From Olivibacter sp. SDN3 (lineage in GTDB: Bacteria; Bacteroidota; Bacteroidia; Sphingobacteriales; Sphingobacteriaceae), in the NCBI RefSeq assembly GCF_014334135.1, contig NZ_CP060497.1:496001-560000 (forward strand): a DNA stretch of 64,000 nt. Direction: 5' to 3'. The notes beneath the pieces are model-generated. The model did no database searches, was not told the origin of the DNA, and saw nothing but the letters and a program-made list of their open reading frames with translations. Position 1 is the stretch's first letter. The number at the start of each line of letters is the position of its first letter. The position numbers and the translations under genes were made by a program. Positions 16,609-26,723 of the stretch are shown in pieces.

Positions 16609-19600
16609 TTAAAACCCAGCGGTTAAACCAAACGTAACTCCTTTTGAAGCAGGGTAACTACTATGATCCATACGGTAATTTGTTTCCGGGTCCCACCAGG
16701 AATAACCCGTGAAGGTTAACAGATTCTGACCACTGACATAAACACGCATACTGTTCATCCAAGAAATATTTAATTTTTCAACTGGCAGATCATATGCTAA
16801 TTGAATATTCTTCAGGCGTAGGTAGGTACCGTCCTCAACAAATCTATCCGACACCCTTATAGGTGAATTATTACTGATTATCGGATATTTCGCATTTGGA
16901 TTTTCAGGAGACCAATGATCATAGAGGACATCCTTTGGCATATTCAGGCCAAAGCCGTAGTCCATGGTATTCGTAATGGCACTTGTATTGAAGATATCGT
17001 TTCCTACCGATCCCTGTAAGAAAATCGTTAATTCGAAATTTTTATAATGCATATTGGAATTGAATCCAAAAATAAAATCCGGGTTAGGATCGCCAATATA
17101 AGTTTTATCCAACTGGGATATGTTTCCATCACCGTTGATATCCTTAAACAGAATCCGGCCAGTGGCATCATAGCCCTCTTCCTGATATCCCCAGAATTGC
17201 CCCAAAGGCCTGCCTTCACGCAATATGCTGGTAGCGTCATTGATTGCCACCACGTTGACCTGGTCCCGCAGGATATCCTCACCATCATTCAGCCGGATTA
17301 CCTTATTTCTATTAAAGGCGACGTTTGCATTCACATTCCATTTGAATACATTATTAAAAACCTGTGCATTAAGACCGAATTCAAGACCTTTATTCTGTAC
17401 TTCACCCACGTTCAATATCGTAGTCGTATAACCTAGAGAAGAAGGTAATCTGACTGTATTCAAAAGATCCGTAGTGTTTTTAATATAGTAATCAGCGGTA
17501 AAAAGCACCCTATTGCTCCACAGACCGAGATCCAGCCCCACATCAATCTGCTCAGTAGTTTCCCATCTTAAATTTTGCGGTAATCTACTGCCAGGGGCCA
17601 AAGTATTGGCGAATTCTCCGTTGAATATCGTTCTTCCCGCCTGTAACAAATTGAGGGTCTGATAAGGATTAATAGCCTGACTCCCTGTTTTCCCCCAGCT
17701 GGTCCGCAATTTTAAATCGGAGATTGTTGCATGATCACGTAGAAAATCTTCCTGTGATACACGCCACGCCAATGCGGCGGATGGAAAATAGCCCCATTTA
17801 TCGCCCCGGCTATAACGGGACGATCCATCCCTTCTTAAACTGGCTGTTAATAAATACTTGTCATTATAAGTATAATTCACCCTTCCGAGGAAGGAAAGCA
17901 TGGTCGATTTTTCATAACTGGACCCTGGTATATGATATGGTAGTATCGCCGAATTTGCATCAACCGAGCCCGGCACACCAGGAGTGATTGCCACACCGAG
18001 GTTGTCCGTTCCGAAAACATCACTGATAAACCCTACACCGCCATTATTTAACACCGTGGTTTTGAAATCTTGATAGGTCGCGCCAATAACCGCTGATAAC
18101 TGATGTTTTTCATTGAAGGTTTTACTATAGTTCAGCGTATTCTCATTGAGCAAGCTTGTAAACTGACTAGTTCCAACATTGGCTACACCAAGGGAGTTAA
18201 AAAATTGTCGGGTGCGATAGCGATCTGTGCGATCATCCCTGTTCTCTATCCCGCCGGCGATTTTAAGGAAGAGGTCGGGCGTGATATTATAGGTTAAACC
18301 CAAATTTGCCAGCACCGAGTTTGCGCGGGTAGCCATATTGTCCTCCCTGATGAAATTAATGGGATTGATAATATCGGTAGCGATAAAGGGATACACCGCA
18401 TTGAGCACCCTGTAAGAGCCATCGTCATTATAAGGCGTTACCGTTGGCGGGGCCGATACCGCTGCAGATATCATGGAATTTCCCCGCGAGCCGCCGCCGC
18501 TATCCCGTCGGTCTGTATTCAATTTACTGAGTACAGTTGAAAAGCTTATATTAAATTTATCACTTATTTTATGTTGTATATTGGCCTGTAAAGAGTAACG
18601 TTTATAATTACTTCCTTCAACAATACCTTTTTGATCGAATAAGCTACCGGATAAGGCAAACTGTGTTTTTTCGTTTCCGCCATGCACATTCAACCCAGCT
18701 GTAAACATCGGAGCACTTCTGAAAACAAAATCCTGCCAATCAAAACCTTCATCAAAGGATTCGATATCACTATCAGAAAAAAACGGCTGCGCATTGTCGT
18801 TAATAGCGCGTTGATTATAGAAAAGTGCGTATTCCCTCGCATTCATCAAATCGAGCTTACGGATCAACTGTTGGCTGCTAAAGCTGCTTTCAAAGCCCAC
18901 TCGCGTTTGCCCCTCCCTACCTTTTCGTGTCGTGATCAAGACCACACCACTAGCACCCCTCGAGCCATATATAGCGGTCGCTGAAGCGTCTTTCAGTATT
19001 TCGATACTTTCAATATCGTTGTTGTTTAAATTTGTCGGATTTCCGGAAATTGGAAAACCATCGATTACATATAGTGGCTCATTCCCTCCTTCGATAGAGT
19101 TATTTCCCCGGATACGAACATCCATTGTTGAACCAGGCGCGCCCGATGCTTGTCGGACCTGAACACCCGCGGCCCTACCGCTCAGTGCCTGCAATACATT
19201 TGCCGTAGGAAAAGATTTAATCTCTTCCGGTTTTACCTGCGATACGGATCCGGTAAGATCTGCTTTTCTCACCGTTCCGTAGCCAATCACGACCACTTCA
19301 TCCAATCCCAAAAATTCAGCGGTCAATACTAAATCCAGTCTGGTTTGGCTTTCAGTCGTAATCTCCTGCGTCACATAACCCACACTTTTAAAAATCAGGA
19401 TTTCTCCGGGTGCTACGTCAATAGCATAACGACCTTCTGCATCGGTTGAAGTACCCCTTCCGCTACTTTTCACCACTACACTCACCCCGGAAAGAGTTTG
19501 CCCAATAGAGTCTGTTACGACGCCGCTCACGGTTTGCTGTTTCGGTGTTGACAAGCTTTGTGCTTCAGCAAAGGCAGTTTCGGCTATCTTGGGCTTTTCT

Positions 19601-19965
19601 TTTACAATGATAATTTTGTCTTCCAGATCGTAGGTAATAGGCTGGTCAGTAAAAAGAATAGCCAAAGCTTCTTCGAGTGGCGCATTTTTAACCGACACCT
19701 CTTTTAATGTTAGGCCTTCCAGATCACTTTTCTTATAGAAGAACGTGTATCCTGTTTGTTTTTCTATCTGCTGGAAAACATCTTTGAACGCCGTGTTTTT
19801 TGCGTTCAGCGTAATTTGCTGCGAGTACGAAGCATTTCCCATCAAAGAGGCAAAACAAAAGACGGCGAATAATAACAAATCCTTTGCCGCTGGTCTCAAT
19901 CTGCGATTTGCAGACGCAACCTTCAAGAGCTTTTGCCATAAGCTCGCATCTAAATAAGCATACAT
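16609..19965 (-). CDS. STN-domain SusC-type TonB-dependent transducer/receptor
   Basis: A 1118-residue receptor with a long signal region (about 48 residues, ending NASYSQ), an N-terminal STN domain (about 50-125, with AFKDVFQQIEKQTGYTFFYKKSDLEG), a carboxypeptidase-regulatory-like domain (about 144-215), a plug opened by DEVVVIGYGTVRKADLTGSVSQV, and the barrel, ending FGLTAGF. In this family the STN domain touches the FecR-type anti-sigma factor in the periplasm when ligand is bound, so the receptor both imports and reports its substrate. The genes for that pathway, anti-sigma and ECF sigma, lie directly upstream (20051-21923). The gap to the anti-sigma gene is 85 bases. The SusD partner follows. 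Substrate unknown; neighbours suggest something to be oxidised in the periplasm. Confidence 0.95.
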   Translation of the reverse strand: MYAYLDASLWQKLLKVASANRRLRPAAKDLLLFAVFCFASLMGNASYSQQITLNAKNTAFKDVFQQIEKQTGYTFFYKKSDLEGLTLKEVSVKNAPLEEALAILFTDQPITYDLEDKIIIVKEKPKIAETAFAEAQSLSTPKQQTVSGVVTDSIGQTLSGVSVVVKSSGRGTSTDAEGRYAIDVAPGEILIFKSVGYVTQEITTESQTRLDLVLTAEFLGLDEVVVIGYGTVRKADLTGSVSQVKPEEIKSFPTANVLQALSGRAAGVQVRQASGAPGSTMDVRIRGNNSIEGGNEPLYVIDGFPISGNPTNLNNNDIESIEILKDASATAIYGSRGASGVVLITTRKGREGQTRVGFESSFSSQQLIRKLDLMNAREYALFYNQRAINDNAQPFFSDSDIESFDEGFDWQDFVFRSAPMFTAGLNVHGGNEKTQFALSGSLFDQKGIVEGSNYKRYSLQANIQHKISDKFNISFSTVLSKLNTDRRDSGGGSRGNSMISAAVSAPPTVTPYNDDGSYRVLNAVYPFIATDIINPINFIREDNMATRANSVLANLGLTYNITPDLFLKIAGGIENRDDRTDRYRTRQFFNSLGVANVGTSQFTSLLNENTLNYSKTFNEKHQLSAVIGATYQDFKTTVLNNGGVGFISDVFGTDNLGVAITPGVPGSVDANSAILPYHIPGSSYEKSTMLSFLGRVNYTYNDKYLLTASLRRDGSSRYSRGDKWGYFPSAALAWRVSQEDFLRDHATISDLKLRTSWGKTGSQAINPYQTLNLLQAGRTIFNGEFANTLAPGSRLPQNLRWETTEQIDVGLDLGLWSNRVLFTADYYIKNTTDLLNTVRLPSSLGYTTTILNVGEVQNKGLEFGLNAQVFNNVFKWNVNANVAFNRNKVIRLNDGEDILRDQVNVVAINDATSILREGRPLGQFWGYQEEGYDATGRILFKDINGDGNISQLDKTYIGDPNPDFIFGFNSNMHYKNFELTIFLQGSVGNDIFNTSAITNTMDYGFGLNMPKDVLYDHWSPENPNAKYPIISNNSPIRVSDRFVEDGTYLRLKNIQLAYDLPVEKLNISWMNSMRVYVSGQNLLTFTGYSWWDPETNYRMDHSSYPASKGVTFGLTAGF

Positions 19966-20050
19966 AGTTTTAATTATTGGTTTTTTTGGTTAGTTCTATT
20001 GTGAATATTGTGTACTTGTATCCTTGTTACGTCGTTGATGGATTAGCTGT

Positions 20051-21223
20051 TTAACCCGTGATGACTAATTTCTTTCCCTTCAACTCAAAATTTACCCCAA
20101 TTTTCTTCAGCACATTAAGCATTGTAGGGAAAGGGGTGTCTCTTGGCACCCGACCGACAAACTGATCTTCATACCGCAACAGCTGCTCATTATATACCAC
20201 TTCGATATCGTACCATCTTTCCAATTGATGAAGCACTTCTTCCAAGTTATTATCATCGAAGTAGAAATACCCACTTTTCCATGATAAGACCTGATCGGTG
20301 TTCACTTCGACAATTTTTATCTGTCCACTGCCTACATCCGTTGTAGATTGCTGCCCAGGATTCAAGATGCTTTTAACCGCTTTCCCCCCTTCGCTATCCA
20401 GTAAATTCACCATGACTTTACCCGAAGCCAATGTCGTTTGCACCTTATCGTTATCGGGATAAGCGTTCACGTTGAAAACTGTTCCCAACACCTCAACCTC
20501 CTGTAAAGGTGTCTCGACAATAAAAGGCCGTGCTTTTTCGGGAAAAACTTCAAAATAAGCTTCACCGATAAGCTTAACTTTTCGAATAGACCGATTGGCC
20601 ACGCTATAAGTAATGGATGAGGCCGCATTTAACCAAACCTTTGTCCCATCGGGCAGTTCCACCTGAAATTGACCACCCCGAGGTGTTCTAATGGTATTCG
20701 TGGCATTTTGCAACGCACTTTTTTCATCTCCGGAAATACGGTAGGCAAGAAAACCATCTTTATTTTTAGAAATAGAAACACCACTCTCACGGGCTATTTC
20801 GTCAGTAATAGCGCTATCCAAAGTGATGGTTTTACCGTTTGCTAAAACCAAGGTAGCCTGTTCTTTTCCCGGCTGAATTGTGGTATCGTCATATGCACTC
20901 AACTGTTCCATCGGTAGGCTTCCGCGATAAAAATAAATACCCATCCAGGATAAACCGATCAGCAGTAATACTGCAGCGGCAGCAGCTGGCCAAAGGCGGA
21001 TACCTAAGCGAGGCTTTTTCGGATCTTCTCTACCCGTTCGCCGTTTAATTTCGGCCAACAAACGATCGCGATGCTCCTTTTGGTTTGCAGCATAGTTTGA
21101 TGGCACCTCTAGCTCATCGGGAAATTCGTTGTACCACTTGGCGAATTCGGCTTTTTCTGCTGCTGTGATCGTACCATTTAACCACTTGGTGGCTAACTGT
21201 TGATAGCGTTTATCATTAGGCAT
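20051..21223 (-). CDS. FecR-family anti-sigma factor
   Basis: A 390-residue inner-membrane protein. Residues 1-75 form the cytoplasmic sigma-binding part (KRYQQLATKWLNGTITAAEKAEFAKWYN), residues about 78-99 a single transmembrane helix (LWPAAAAAVLLLIGLSWMG), and the periplasmic part contains the FecR domain (TPRGGQFQVELPDGTKVWLNA, IGEAYFEV, LGTVFNVNAYPD) and a C-terminal DUF4974 domain (GYFYFDDNNLEEVLHQLERWYDIEV). It should hold the sigma factor encoded just upstream (21333-21923) until the STN domain of the SusC at 16609 signals. The order sigma, anti-sigma, SusC, SusD is the standard one. The gap to the sigma gene is 109 bases and AT-rich, and could hold a second promoter. Confidence 0.95.
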   Translation of the reverse strand: MPNDKRYQQLATKWLNGTITAAEKAEFAKWYNEFPDELEVPSNYAANQKEHRDRLLAEIKRRTGREDPKKPRLGIRLWPAAAAAVLLLIGLSWMGIYFYRGSLPMEQLSAYDDTTIQPGKEQATLVLANGKTITLDSAITDEIARESGVSISKNKDGFLAYRISGDEKSALQNATNTIRTPRGGQFQVELPDGTKVWLNAASSITYSVANRSIRKVKLIGEAYFEVFPEKARPFIVETPLQEVEVLGTVFNVNAYPDNDKVQTTLASGKVMVNLLDSEGGKAVKSILNPGQQSTTDVGSGQIKIVEVNTDQVLSWKSGYFYFDDNNLEEVLHQLERWYDIEVVYNEQLLRYEDQFVGRVPRDTPFPTMLNVLKKIGVNFELKGKKLVITG

Positions 21224-21332
21224 ATAGGTATAATTTATGGTCTTATACTAATATGTCCGATGAAAAACGAATATCCCTTAGTCGGTAAATATTTTTTTTT
21301 AATTATTTTTTAGGAGGGATAATAAGATGGAT

Positions 21333-21923
21333 TCAATACAAGTTGTCGAGTATCCAGGAAAAGACAAAGGCTAGCCCGGTAAGCATGTGTGCCAATTTGC
21401 TTTTCAGGAATTTGGTTGCTTTGCCCAAATGGGCCTCTACGGTTTTTTCTGATAGGGATAATACGGTAGCGATCTTTTTTTGTGGTAGACCTTCCTCCCG
21501 GCTCAATCGATAGACCAACCTGCATTTTTCAGGCAGCTCATTTACCCAAACGGCCAATTGCTCCTTCAGCTCATTGAACGATAGCTGTTGCTGCGTACTA
21601 TGGTCTACATAAGCCTGCTTTCCTAACTGTTTCAAGTAACGTTGTTTACTATGCTGTTTATCCAACCATTTAATAACAGCATATTTGACCGCAACGGCTA
21701 AATAGTGGTTTAGAGCAGTTTTTATCTCTAAATTGGCACGACGTTGCCAAAGTCCAACAAAAATATCCTGTACAATTTCTTCAGCATCCTCCAGGCAGTC
21801 AACTTTATGTTTAGCTACCAGTAACATTTTTTGCCAATACCGATCGTAGATTGCAGTAAATGCCTCGCTGTCATCTTTTTTCAGCAAGTCCACTAATTCG
21901 CTATCCGAACGTTCATTGTACAT
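21333..21923 (-). CDS. ECF RNA polymerase sigma factor, FecI-like Bacteroidota type
   Basis: A 196-residue protein with sigma region 2 (FTAIYDRYWQKMLLVAKHKV, DAEEIVQDIFVGLWQRR) and region 4 (LPEKCRLVYRLSREEGLPQKKIATVLSLSEKTVEAHL, a helix-turn-helix). The short hydrophobic tail (LTGLAFVFSWILDNLY) is frequent in Bacteroidota ECF factors paired with FecR proteins. It directs polymerase to the SusC/SusD unit at 12528-19965. The start at 21923 is followed by a normal region 2, so no other start was considered. A 20-base element at 21995-22014, 72-91 bases upstream, nearly matches one before the SusC at 49855, so the sigma gene itself may be under a shared regulator. Confidence 0.95.
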   Translation of the reverse strand: MYNERSDSELVDLLKKDDSEAFTAIYDRYWQKMLLVAKHKVDCLEDAEEIVQDIFVGLWQRRANLEIKTALNHYLAVAVKYAVIKWLDKQHSKQRYLKQLGKQAYVDHSTQQQLSFNELKEQLAVWVNELPEKCRLVYRLSREEGLPQKKIATVLSLSEKTVEAHLGKATKFLKSKLAHMLTGLAFVFSWILDNLY

Positions 21924-21994
21924 AAGGTTTTCAATCAGCTACAATAGGTTATTAAGTATAAGCTGCACCAAGTTACGTATCGTAAGTATGGAAA

Positions 21995-22014
21995 CTGTTA
22001 TGTACTGTGCTGTA
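21995..22014 (-). promoter_or_regulatory. Operator-like 20-mer shared with the SusC/AraC intergenic region
   Basis: The sequence ctgttatgtactgtgctgta is identical to 49920-49939 except for one base (t/c at the ninth position). Here it ends two bases short of the GH78 stop codon at 22017 and lies 72-91 bases before the ECF sigma start at 21923. The other copy lies 65-84 bases before a SusC start. Equal placement and 19 of 20 identity suggest a regulator binding site. The minus-strand reading is TACAGCACAGTACATAACAG. Confidence 0.5.
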
Positions 22015-22016
22015 GG

Positions 22017-24317
22017 TTAGTGACGTAGCTCGATATCGTATTTGCCTGAACCGATATGGATAAGTTTTGCCCAACCTGCGTGGCTATTCACTTGCTGTTT
22101 CTGCTCATTGACCAATAAGGTAACCTTTCCTTTTGTTCTTCCTGTAGGAACATAAATATCGGCCTGTGTATTGGCCGGAATCTCTACGTGCATTTTAAAG
22201 AATTGCTTATGCTGCTCATAGTTGGCCACCACGGCACCCTTTATTGTAGGTACTTTAATCTTCGCCGATGACAGATTACCTATCTGTGGTTTAATACGAA
22301 AAGTTTCCCATGCCGGACTTGTGGGCTCTATCCCCATCAATTTTCGGGGAATAATATTGGCGGGCACGGCCCCCCAGACGTGGTTCCAGTCTTGATTGGG
22401 TTTAAACTTATTCCCCCAGGCTTCCATGGTAATTGTACTACCTTCCCTGATCATGTTATACCAACTCCGCTCGGCAGTTGAAGTAAGTAAAGACAAACCA
22501 TAATCGCCATTTTCGCCCATATATATGGCATCCATCAAAAACTGGCTACCATAGACACTGCAGGCCAGGCCTCTTGACTGTACAAAGTCCATCACCGACT
22601 GCCTGTACTTCTCGGGTACGAGGTTAAATGCCAACGCAAACATATTGGTGTGGAGGGAAGCATGATCGGTACCTATCCCATCTGTAAAATACTTTCCAGA
22701 TTTATTAAAGAAAAACTTCTGAAAAGCTTGATAGACCTTTTCGGCCCTTTCCCGATAAGCACGGCTATCATCGGTTTTCCCCAAAGCCTCGGCCAGTTCG
22801 CCCATCTCAACCAGCGCCTTATAATAGTACGCATTTACCACCGCATTAAAATCGGTAAAGACAAAGCCGTCTGTCTCCCCGGCATCTTGGTCACCAAGCC
22901 CCAATATCCCACTGTGTGGCCAATCCACAATATCTCTTATGGAATCTCCGTTAAAATGAATGGCTTGCATCAGTTCCCGATTTTGTTTGCCTGTGCGGGT
23001 ACTGATCAAGCCATTACTTTCTTCCAGGGATGTAAGCGTTTTTGCCTTTAGATCATCATAGTAATGTGCAGCAGAGCGGAGGTCGCCGGTATACAGGTAA
23101 TCATTGTAAGCCATCAATACCGACTGCAGGATCCACTCCGTTGGCCATGTGGCATGCCTGATCAGGTATTCGTGGGAATATCTGGCCAATGTATATTCGT
23201 TATCCACAGCGTAATGACATAATTGGTTGATATAAGCATCCGCCTCATAGGGGATACGCTCCCGGTCGCCATCCACATAAACACCCGCAAAGGTTGTAGC
23301 CTTAACACTATACTTACAAAGCTCCCAGATTTGGTTCAGGGTATCGTTGGACGAGGAAAAATGTGCCGCTTCATCATTGAAGGGATAATGGACAGCACTT
23401 CGAACAAGGTTCTCTTTGGCTAACTCGCCCTGATACCCTTCTAGCTCTACATACCTGAAAGGTAATACTTCTCCGATATACGCCGGCATCAAAATAGCCG
23501 TCGGGCCGGTATTGCGTTTGTCTTTCGGAAATTGCAATTCGTATGTATGACGACCGGGTCTTATGGCCAGTTCATGCTTTTGATAACGGATGGTTCCTCC
23601 CGGTTTAGCATCCACACGACCTGCAGCGTTAAGCTTTTCGCCCAAATGAACCGTAACGGTATCATGAAGATCACTATGGAGTGTCAACCGTAGCTGTCCG
23701 AAAGCGGCTTTATCAAAATCTAATAGGTAATTGTTCTCTGAAAGCGACTGCAGTCGCGTGGGTGTTTCATCGCTACGTTGCAAAGGGTAACGTGAGGTCT
23801 GGTAACCTTCTGCAAGATCCCCGGTACGGAAGGTTGCCATACGACCGTCGATCGGTTCATCTTTGTCTTCACACCAAATTTTTATTTTCCAAAAGAACGT
23901 TTTATTGGGGCTTAAGTTTTCCCCGCCGAAGCGGATACCTGCCGACTGGCTGCTTTTCACCTTTCCAGAATCCCAGATATTGCCGATTGATTGGTTTAAC
24001 TGCTCAGCATTGTCTGCCACTAAAATCTGGTAGGCTGTTTGCCGGAAGTTTCCTCCATACGCAGCAATAGACCAACTGAAAGCCGGCTTGCTGTTTAGGA
24101 CAGTCGCATATTGATTTCCTTGTATCACGGCATCCTTATCCGACACGAGTACATAACCATCAGCAGATTGATAGTCGGCATTAGCCATCAAGTCGCAATA
24201 CATATCGACGATCCGTACATCCTTATGAGCTGTCTGGGCTAGCGCTTTAACACAGACCATAATAACCAATAATGCAATATTCCAACAATATTTCATAACC
24301 ATCCTAATCCGCTTCAT
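22017..24317 (-). CDS. GH78-type alpha-L-rhamnosidase, secreted
   Basis: A 766-residue protein with a signal peptide ending VKALAQ. The N-terminal beta-sandwich (FSWSIAAYGGNFRQTAYQILVA, NKTFFWKIKIWCED) is the domain that precedes GH78 barrels. The (alpha/alpha)6 barrel has VDGDRERIPYEADAYIN (region of the general acid) and TMEAWG with E632 as candidate base, followed by DWNHVWGAVPANIIPRKLMGI, the usual end of the barrel, and a C-terminal beta domain. Substrate: terminal alpha-L-rhamnose. An alternative start at 24296 (MKYCWN) has a better spaced AGGA and a more typical signal peptide. The longer frame begins two bases after the previous stop, so translational coupling is likely either way. 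Last gene of the second ECF-controlled operon. The precise linkage cleaved is unknown. Confidence 0.88.
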   Translation of the reverse strand: MKRIRMVMKYCWNIALLVIMVCVKALAQTAHKDVRIVDMYCDLMANADYQSADGYVLVSDKDAVIQGNQYATVLNSKPAFSWSIAAYGGNFRQTAYQILVADNAEQLNQSIGNIWDSGKVKSSQSAGIRFGGENLSPNKTFFWKIKIWCEDKDEPIDGRMATFRTGDLAEGYQTSRYPLQRSDETPTRLQSLSENNYLLDFDKAAFGQLRLTLHSDLHDTVTVHLGEKLNAAGRVDAKPGGTIRYQKHELAIRPGRHTYELQFPKDKRNTGPTAILMPAYIGEVLPFRYVELEGYQGELAKENLVRSAVHYPFNDEAAHFSSSNDTLNQIWELCKYSVKATTFAGVYVDGDRERIPYEADAYINQLCHYAVDNEYTLARYSHEYLIRHATWPTEWILQSVLMAYNDYLYTGDLRSAAHYYDDLKAKTLTSLEESNGLISTRTGKQNRELMQAIHFNGDSIRDIVDWPHSGILGLGDQDAGETDGFVFTDFNAVVNAYYYKALVEMGELAEALGKTDDSRAYRERAEKVYQAFQKFFFNKSGKYFTDGIGTDHASLHTNMFALAFNLVPEKYRQSVMDFVQSRGLACSVYGSQFLMDAIYMGENGDYGLSLLTSTAERSWYNMIREGSTITMEAWGNKFKPNQDWNHVWGAVPANIIPRKLMGIEPTSPAWETFRIKPQIGNLSSAKIKVPTIKGAVVANYEQHKQFFKMHVEIPANTQADIYVPTGRTKGKVTLLVNEQKQQVNSHAGWAKLIHIGSGKYDIELRH

Positions 24318-24319
24318 AT

Positions 24320-26695
24320 TTATATTGATAAATGGGTTTCTTGTCCTGTTTTTAGATTATACGACTTCCCTTTCCAAATCAATTTCCCGGAAACCGTTTC
24401 CGGTAATTTTACTGTAATCTCCCACTTCGATCCGGTTTTTTGATAATCCACGGATAGCGCACCTTTTGGATGAGGTATAGTACCCCCAGCGCGCTGTAGC
24501 GCCCCTAAGGCGGGTTCGATGTTAACTGTCGAAAAACCGGGCGAATCACTATCTATACCCAGTACCATCCGATACAGTTCTATATTGGGGCTGGCTCCCC
24601 AGGCATGGCAATCTGAACGCGTCGTATTCGCATCGCTGATTTCTCCCCAAGTACTCAAGCCGCTATCTACATGAGCCTTCCAAATATCAAGTTGTTCCAA
24701 ATACCGATCGGCATAACCCACCTTTTTCAGCGCAAGAAATTGGTAGTATTTAAAGTAAATGCTGGTTTGTGCAAGTGTCTTATCTTCGAGCACCTGATCC
24801 ATGAGCTGCTGTGCCTCGCTCCCCGTTACCACTTCTGCCATGACAGCCAGTACGTTGGCGTGTTGGGAATAATGCGTCAACTGCTTGTCATCAGCAAATA
24901 GCCCTTTTTCCGCCGACCAATACACTTGTTTGATTGCCTGTTTTAGTTTCGCCGCTAATTGCTGGTATTCTTGGCCAATGGCTTCCACACCTATTTCCGA
25001 TTCCAAGGTTCCCGCCAGTTGCAAAGCCCATAACAGCTGTAAGTCAAGAATCGCACTATTTCCGGCAGTGCCGTTGGGTGGCACACCGAAAACCCAACCC
25101 TCACGGTCCACCCAATCCGTAAAATTCCAGTAAGGTATCGGCCCTAGCCGGCCATCTGCTTTTTGGTAACGTTTGAAAAAACTTAAAACCTGGCGGATTC
25201 CGGGCAATAATTCCCGAACAAAGTTCTCATCGTTCCGATACATCCAATAATCGTGTACCATACCTACCCACCAAAGGGAAAATGGCGGAATCTGCTGGTC
25301 TTGATTGGTTGGATATCTGCTTAGGGTAATGCCTTCAGCCATTCGGGATTGATCAAACTGCCATAGCGATTGTCGCAAAAGCCGATCATCGCCACTATTG
25401 TAGAGTGAAACCAAACCTTGAATTCGGGTATCGCCGATATACTGTAAGCGTTCGTAATAGGGACAATCCATATAGGTTTCCATCGCACATAATTTAGCCG
25501 TACGCCAGCCCACCGTTAACAGTGTGTCGAGAAAAGGATCGTCGGAAGTAAATTTTGCCCTTAACTCGAAGGGGTACTCCGTTTGCAGTGCATAGCCATC
25601 TTCAATAATCAGCGGTTCGTCTTTTGTCTCCACCGTCAATTGCAAGTACCGGAAAGTCCGGTACCATAAAGGCATGTACTCCTCCTTTGCTCCTGAACCA
25701 ACGAAAGCGTCCTGAAAGCCCTTAAAGTGCTTGCCATCGATGGTATTACGGTTCCCTTTTCCGCCGTTATCATCAAACAAGGCTTCTGCATAGGCCATAT
25801 GAACAATCGCGTCTTTCCCTTTATCGATGGCAAAAACGGGATAGGCATTAACCAGCACCTTTTGATCGATCAGAACCGTTGCTTTAGTATTTGCTGGGAT
25901 AACAACCCTGTTTTTATGGTGAAACACATCTTCAGACAGCTCGAGATGGAAACTATTTCTGACGGAGGCAAAGCGGATGGAATCTAACCGCATAGGCGGT
26001 ATCGCTCGGGGCACAAGAAGTCTACCCGCCTGATTATTAATGGACCATCTCGTCGCTCCATGTTTACCCCGTTTTGCCGGCAACCATTCTCCTGAGACTT
26101 TGAATGCCCTGTTTTTCCAATCGCTTGGATAACGGTTGAAATCGACCCACTCTGTTCCCCCGATATCTGTATTCAGACGCCACTCGGGTTTGGTTTCATA
26201 AGCCTCATTAGCCATGACGAGCCAGGTACTATCCGTATTTAAACCGTAAGGACCAGATGGCTCATCCTCTTGCAATATAAATCCCGTTTCCATAGACATA
26301 TGTGCCATTGGCCGCTGCGAAGCAAAGTTCCAAACTTCCGATGCAATCACATTGCGTCCTTCTTTCAGATAAGGTTCGATATTGATGCTCTCGAACTGCC
26401 AGTTTCGCAGATCTCCCGCTGCGGGACCATGACCTACCCATTGCCCATTGACATACAATTTGTATCTACTGTCTCCGGATACGTGTACTACAAGGCTATC
26501 CGGAACTTTAGCAATATCAACCTCCTTACGGAAATGAACAACAGCAAATTCCTGCTCACTCAATTTTGGATGTGCAATCCATCGAGCAGGCCATTGCTCC
26601 TTTAAGAGTTTAGGATTAATGTGACTGGCATGAGTCGATAAAATGCCGGCAAATACGGCATATAATAATAATCCAAAGCGCTTGTATTTTTCCAT
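24320..26695 (-). CDS. GH78-type alpha-L-rhamnosidase-like protein, secreted
   Basis: A 791-residue protein with a signal peptide (GLLLYAVFAGILSTHAS). The N-terminal part has the galactose-binding-like sandwich of GH78 enzymes (WIAHPKLSEQEFAVVHFRKEVDI, YKLYVNGQWVGHGPAAGDLRNW). The barrel carries MDCPYYERLQYIGDTR (D410, the DCPxxE acid region) and STWGEISDANTTRSDCHAWGASP with E685 as candidate base. The base motif is TWGE rather than the WWE or EAW forms in related enzymes, a subgroup feature rather than a loss. A C-terminal beta domain follows. It lies 28 bases after SusD and two bases before the second GH78, so two non-redundant rhamnosidases are made together. Their difference in barrel motifs suggests different linkages. 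Family call good; activity unproven. Confidence 0.85.
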   Translation of the reverse strand: MEKYKRFGLLLYAVFAGILSTHASHINPKLLKEQWPARWIAHPKLSEQEFAVVHFRKEVDIAKVPDSLVVHVSGDSRYKLYVNGQWVGHGPAAGDLRNWQFESINIEPYLKEGRNVIASEVWNFASQRPMAHMSMETGFILQEDEPSGPYGLNTDSTWLVMANEAYETKPEWRLNTDIGGTEWVDFNRYPSDWKNRAFKVSGEWLPAKRGKHGATRWSINNQAGRLLVPRAIPPMRLDSIRFASVRNSFHLELSEDVFHHKNRVVIPANTKATVLIDQKVLVNAYPVFAIDKGKDAIVHMAYAEALFDDNGGKGNRNTIDGKHFKGFQDAFVGSGAKEEYMPLWYRTFRYLQLTVETKDEPLIIEDGYALQTEYPFELRAKFTSDDPFLDTLLTVGWRTAKLCAMETYMDCPYYERLQYIGDTRIQGLVSLYNSGDDRLLRQSLWQFDQSRMAEGITLSRYPTNQDQQIPPFSLWWVGMVHDYWMYRNDENFVRELLPGIRQVLSFFKRYQKADGRLGPIPYWNFTDWVDREGWVFGVPPNGTAGNSAILDLQLLWALQLAGTLESEIGVEAIGQEYQQLAAKLKQAIKQVYWSAEKGLFADDKQLTHYSQHANVLAVMAEVVTGSEAQQLMDQVLEDKTLAQTSIYFKYYQFLALKKVGYADRYLEQLDIWKAHVDSGLSTWGEISDANTTRSDCHAWGASPNIELYRMVLGIDSDSPGFSTVNIEPALGALQRAGGTIPHPKGALSVDYQKTGSKWEITVKLPETVSGKLIWKGKSYNLKTGQETHLSI

Positions 26696-26723
26696 AGCTA
26701 ATTATATTCTTTAGACTTTTTAA

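Noticed and set aside
16609-19965. Possible frameshift or truncation in the large SusC genes
   Set aside because: All domains are present in order and in one frame, with the aromatic C-terminal end of an outer-membrane barrel.
21272-21321. 7-base inverted repeat tatccct/agggata between sigma and anti-sigma genes
   Set aside because: Arms are short, 36 bases apart and could be chance in an AT-rich spacer.
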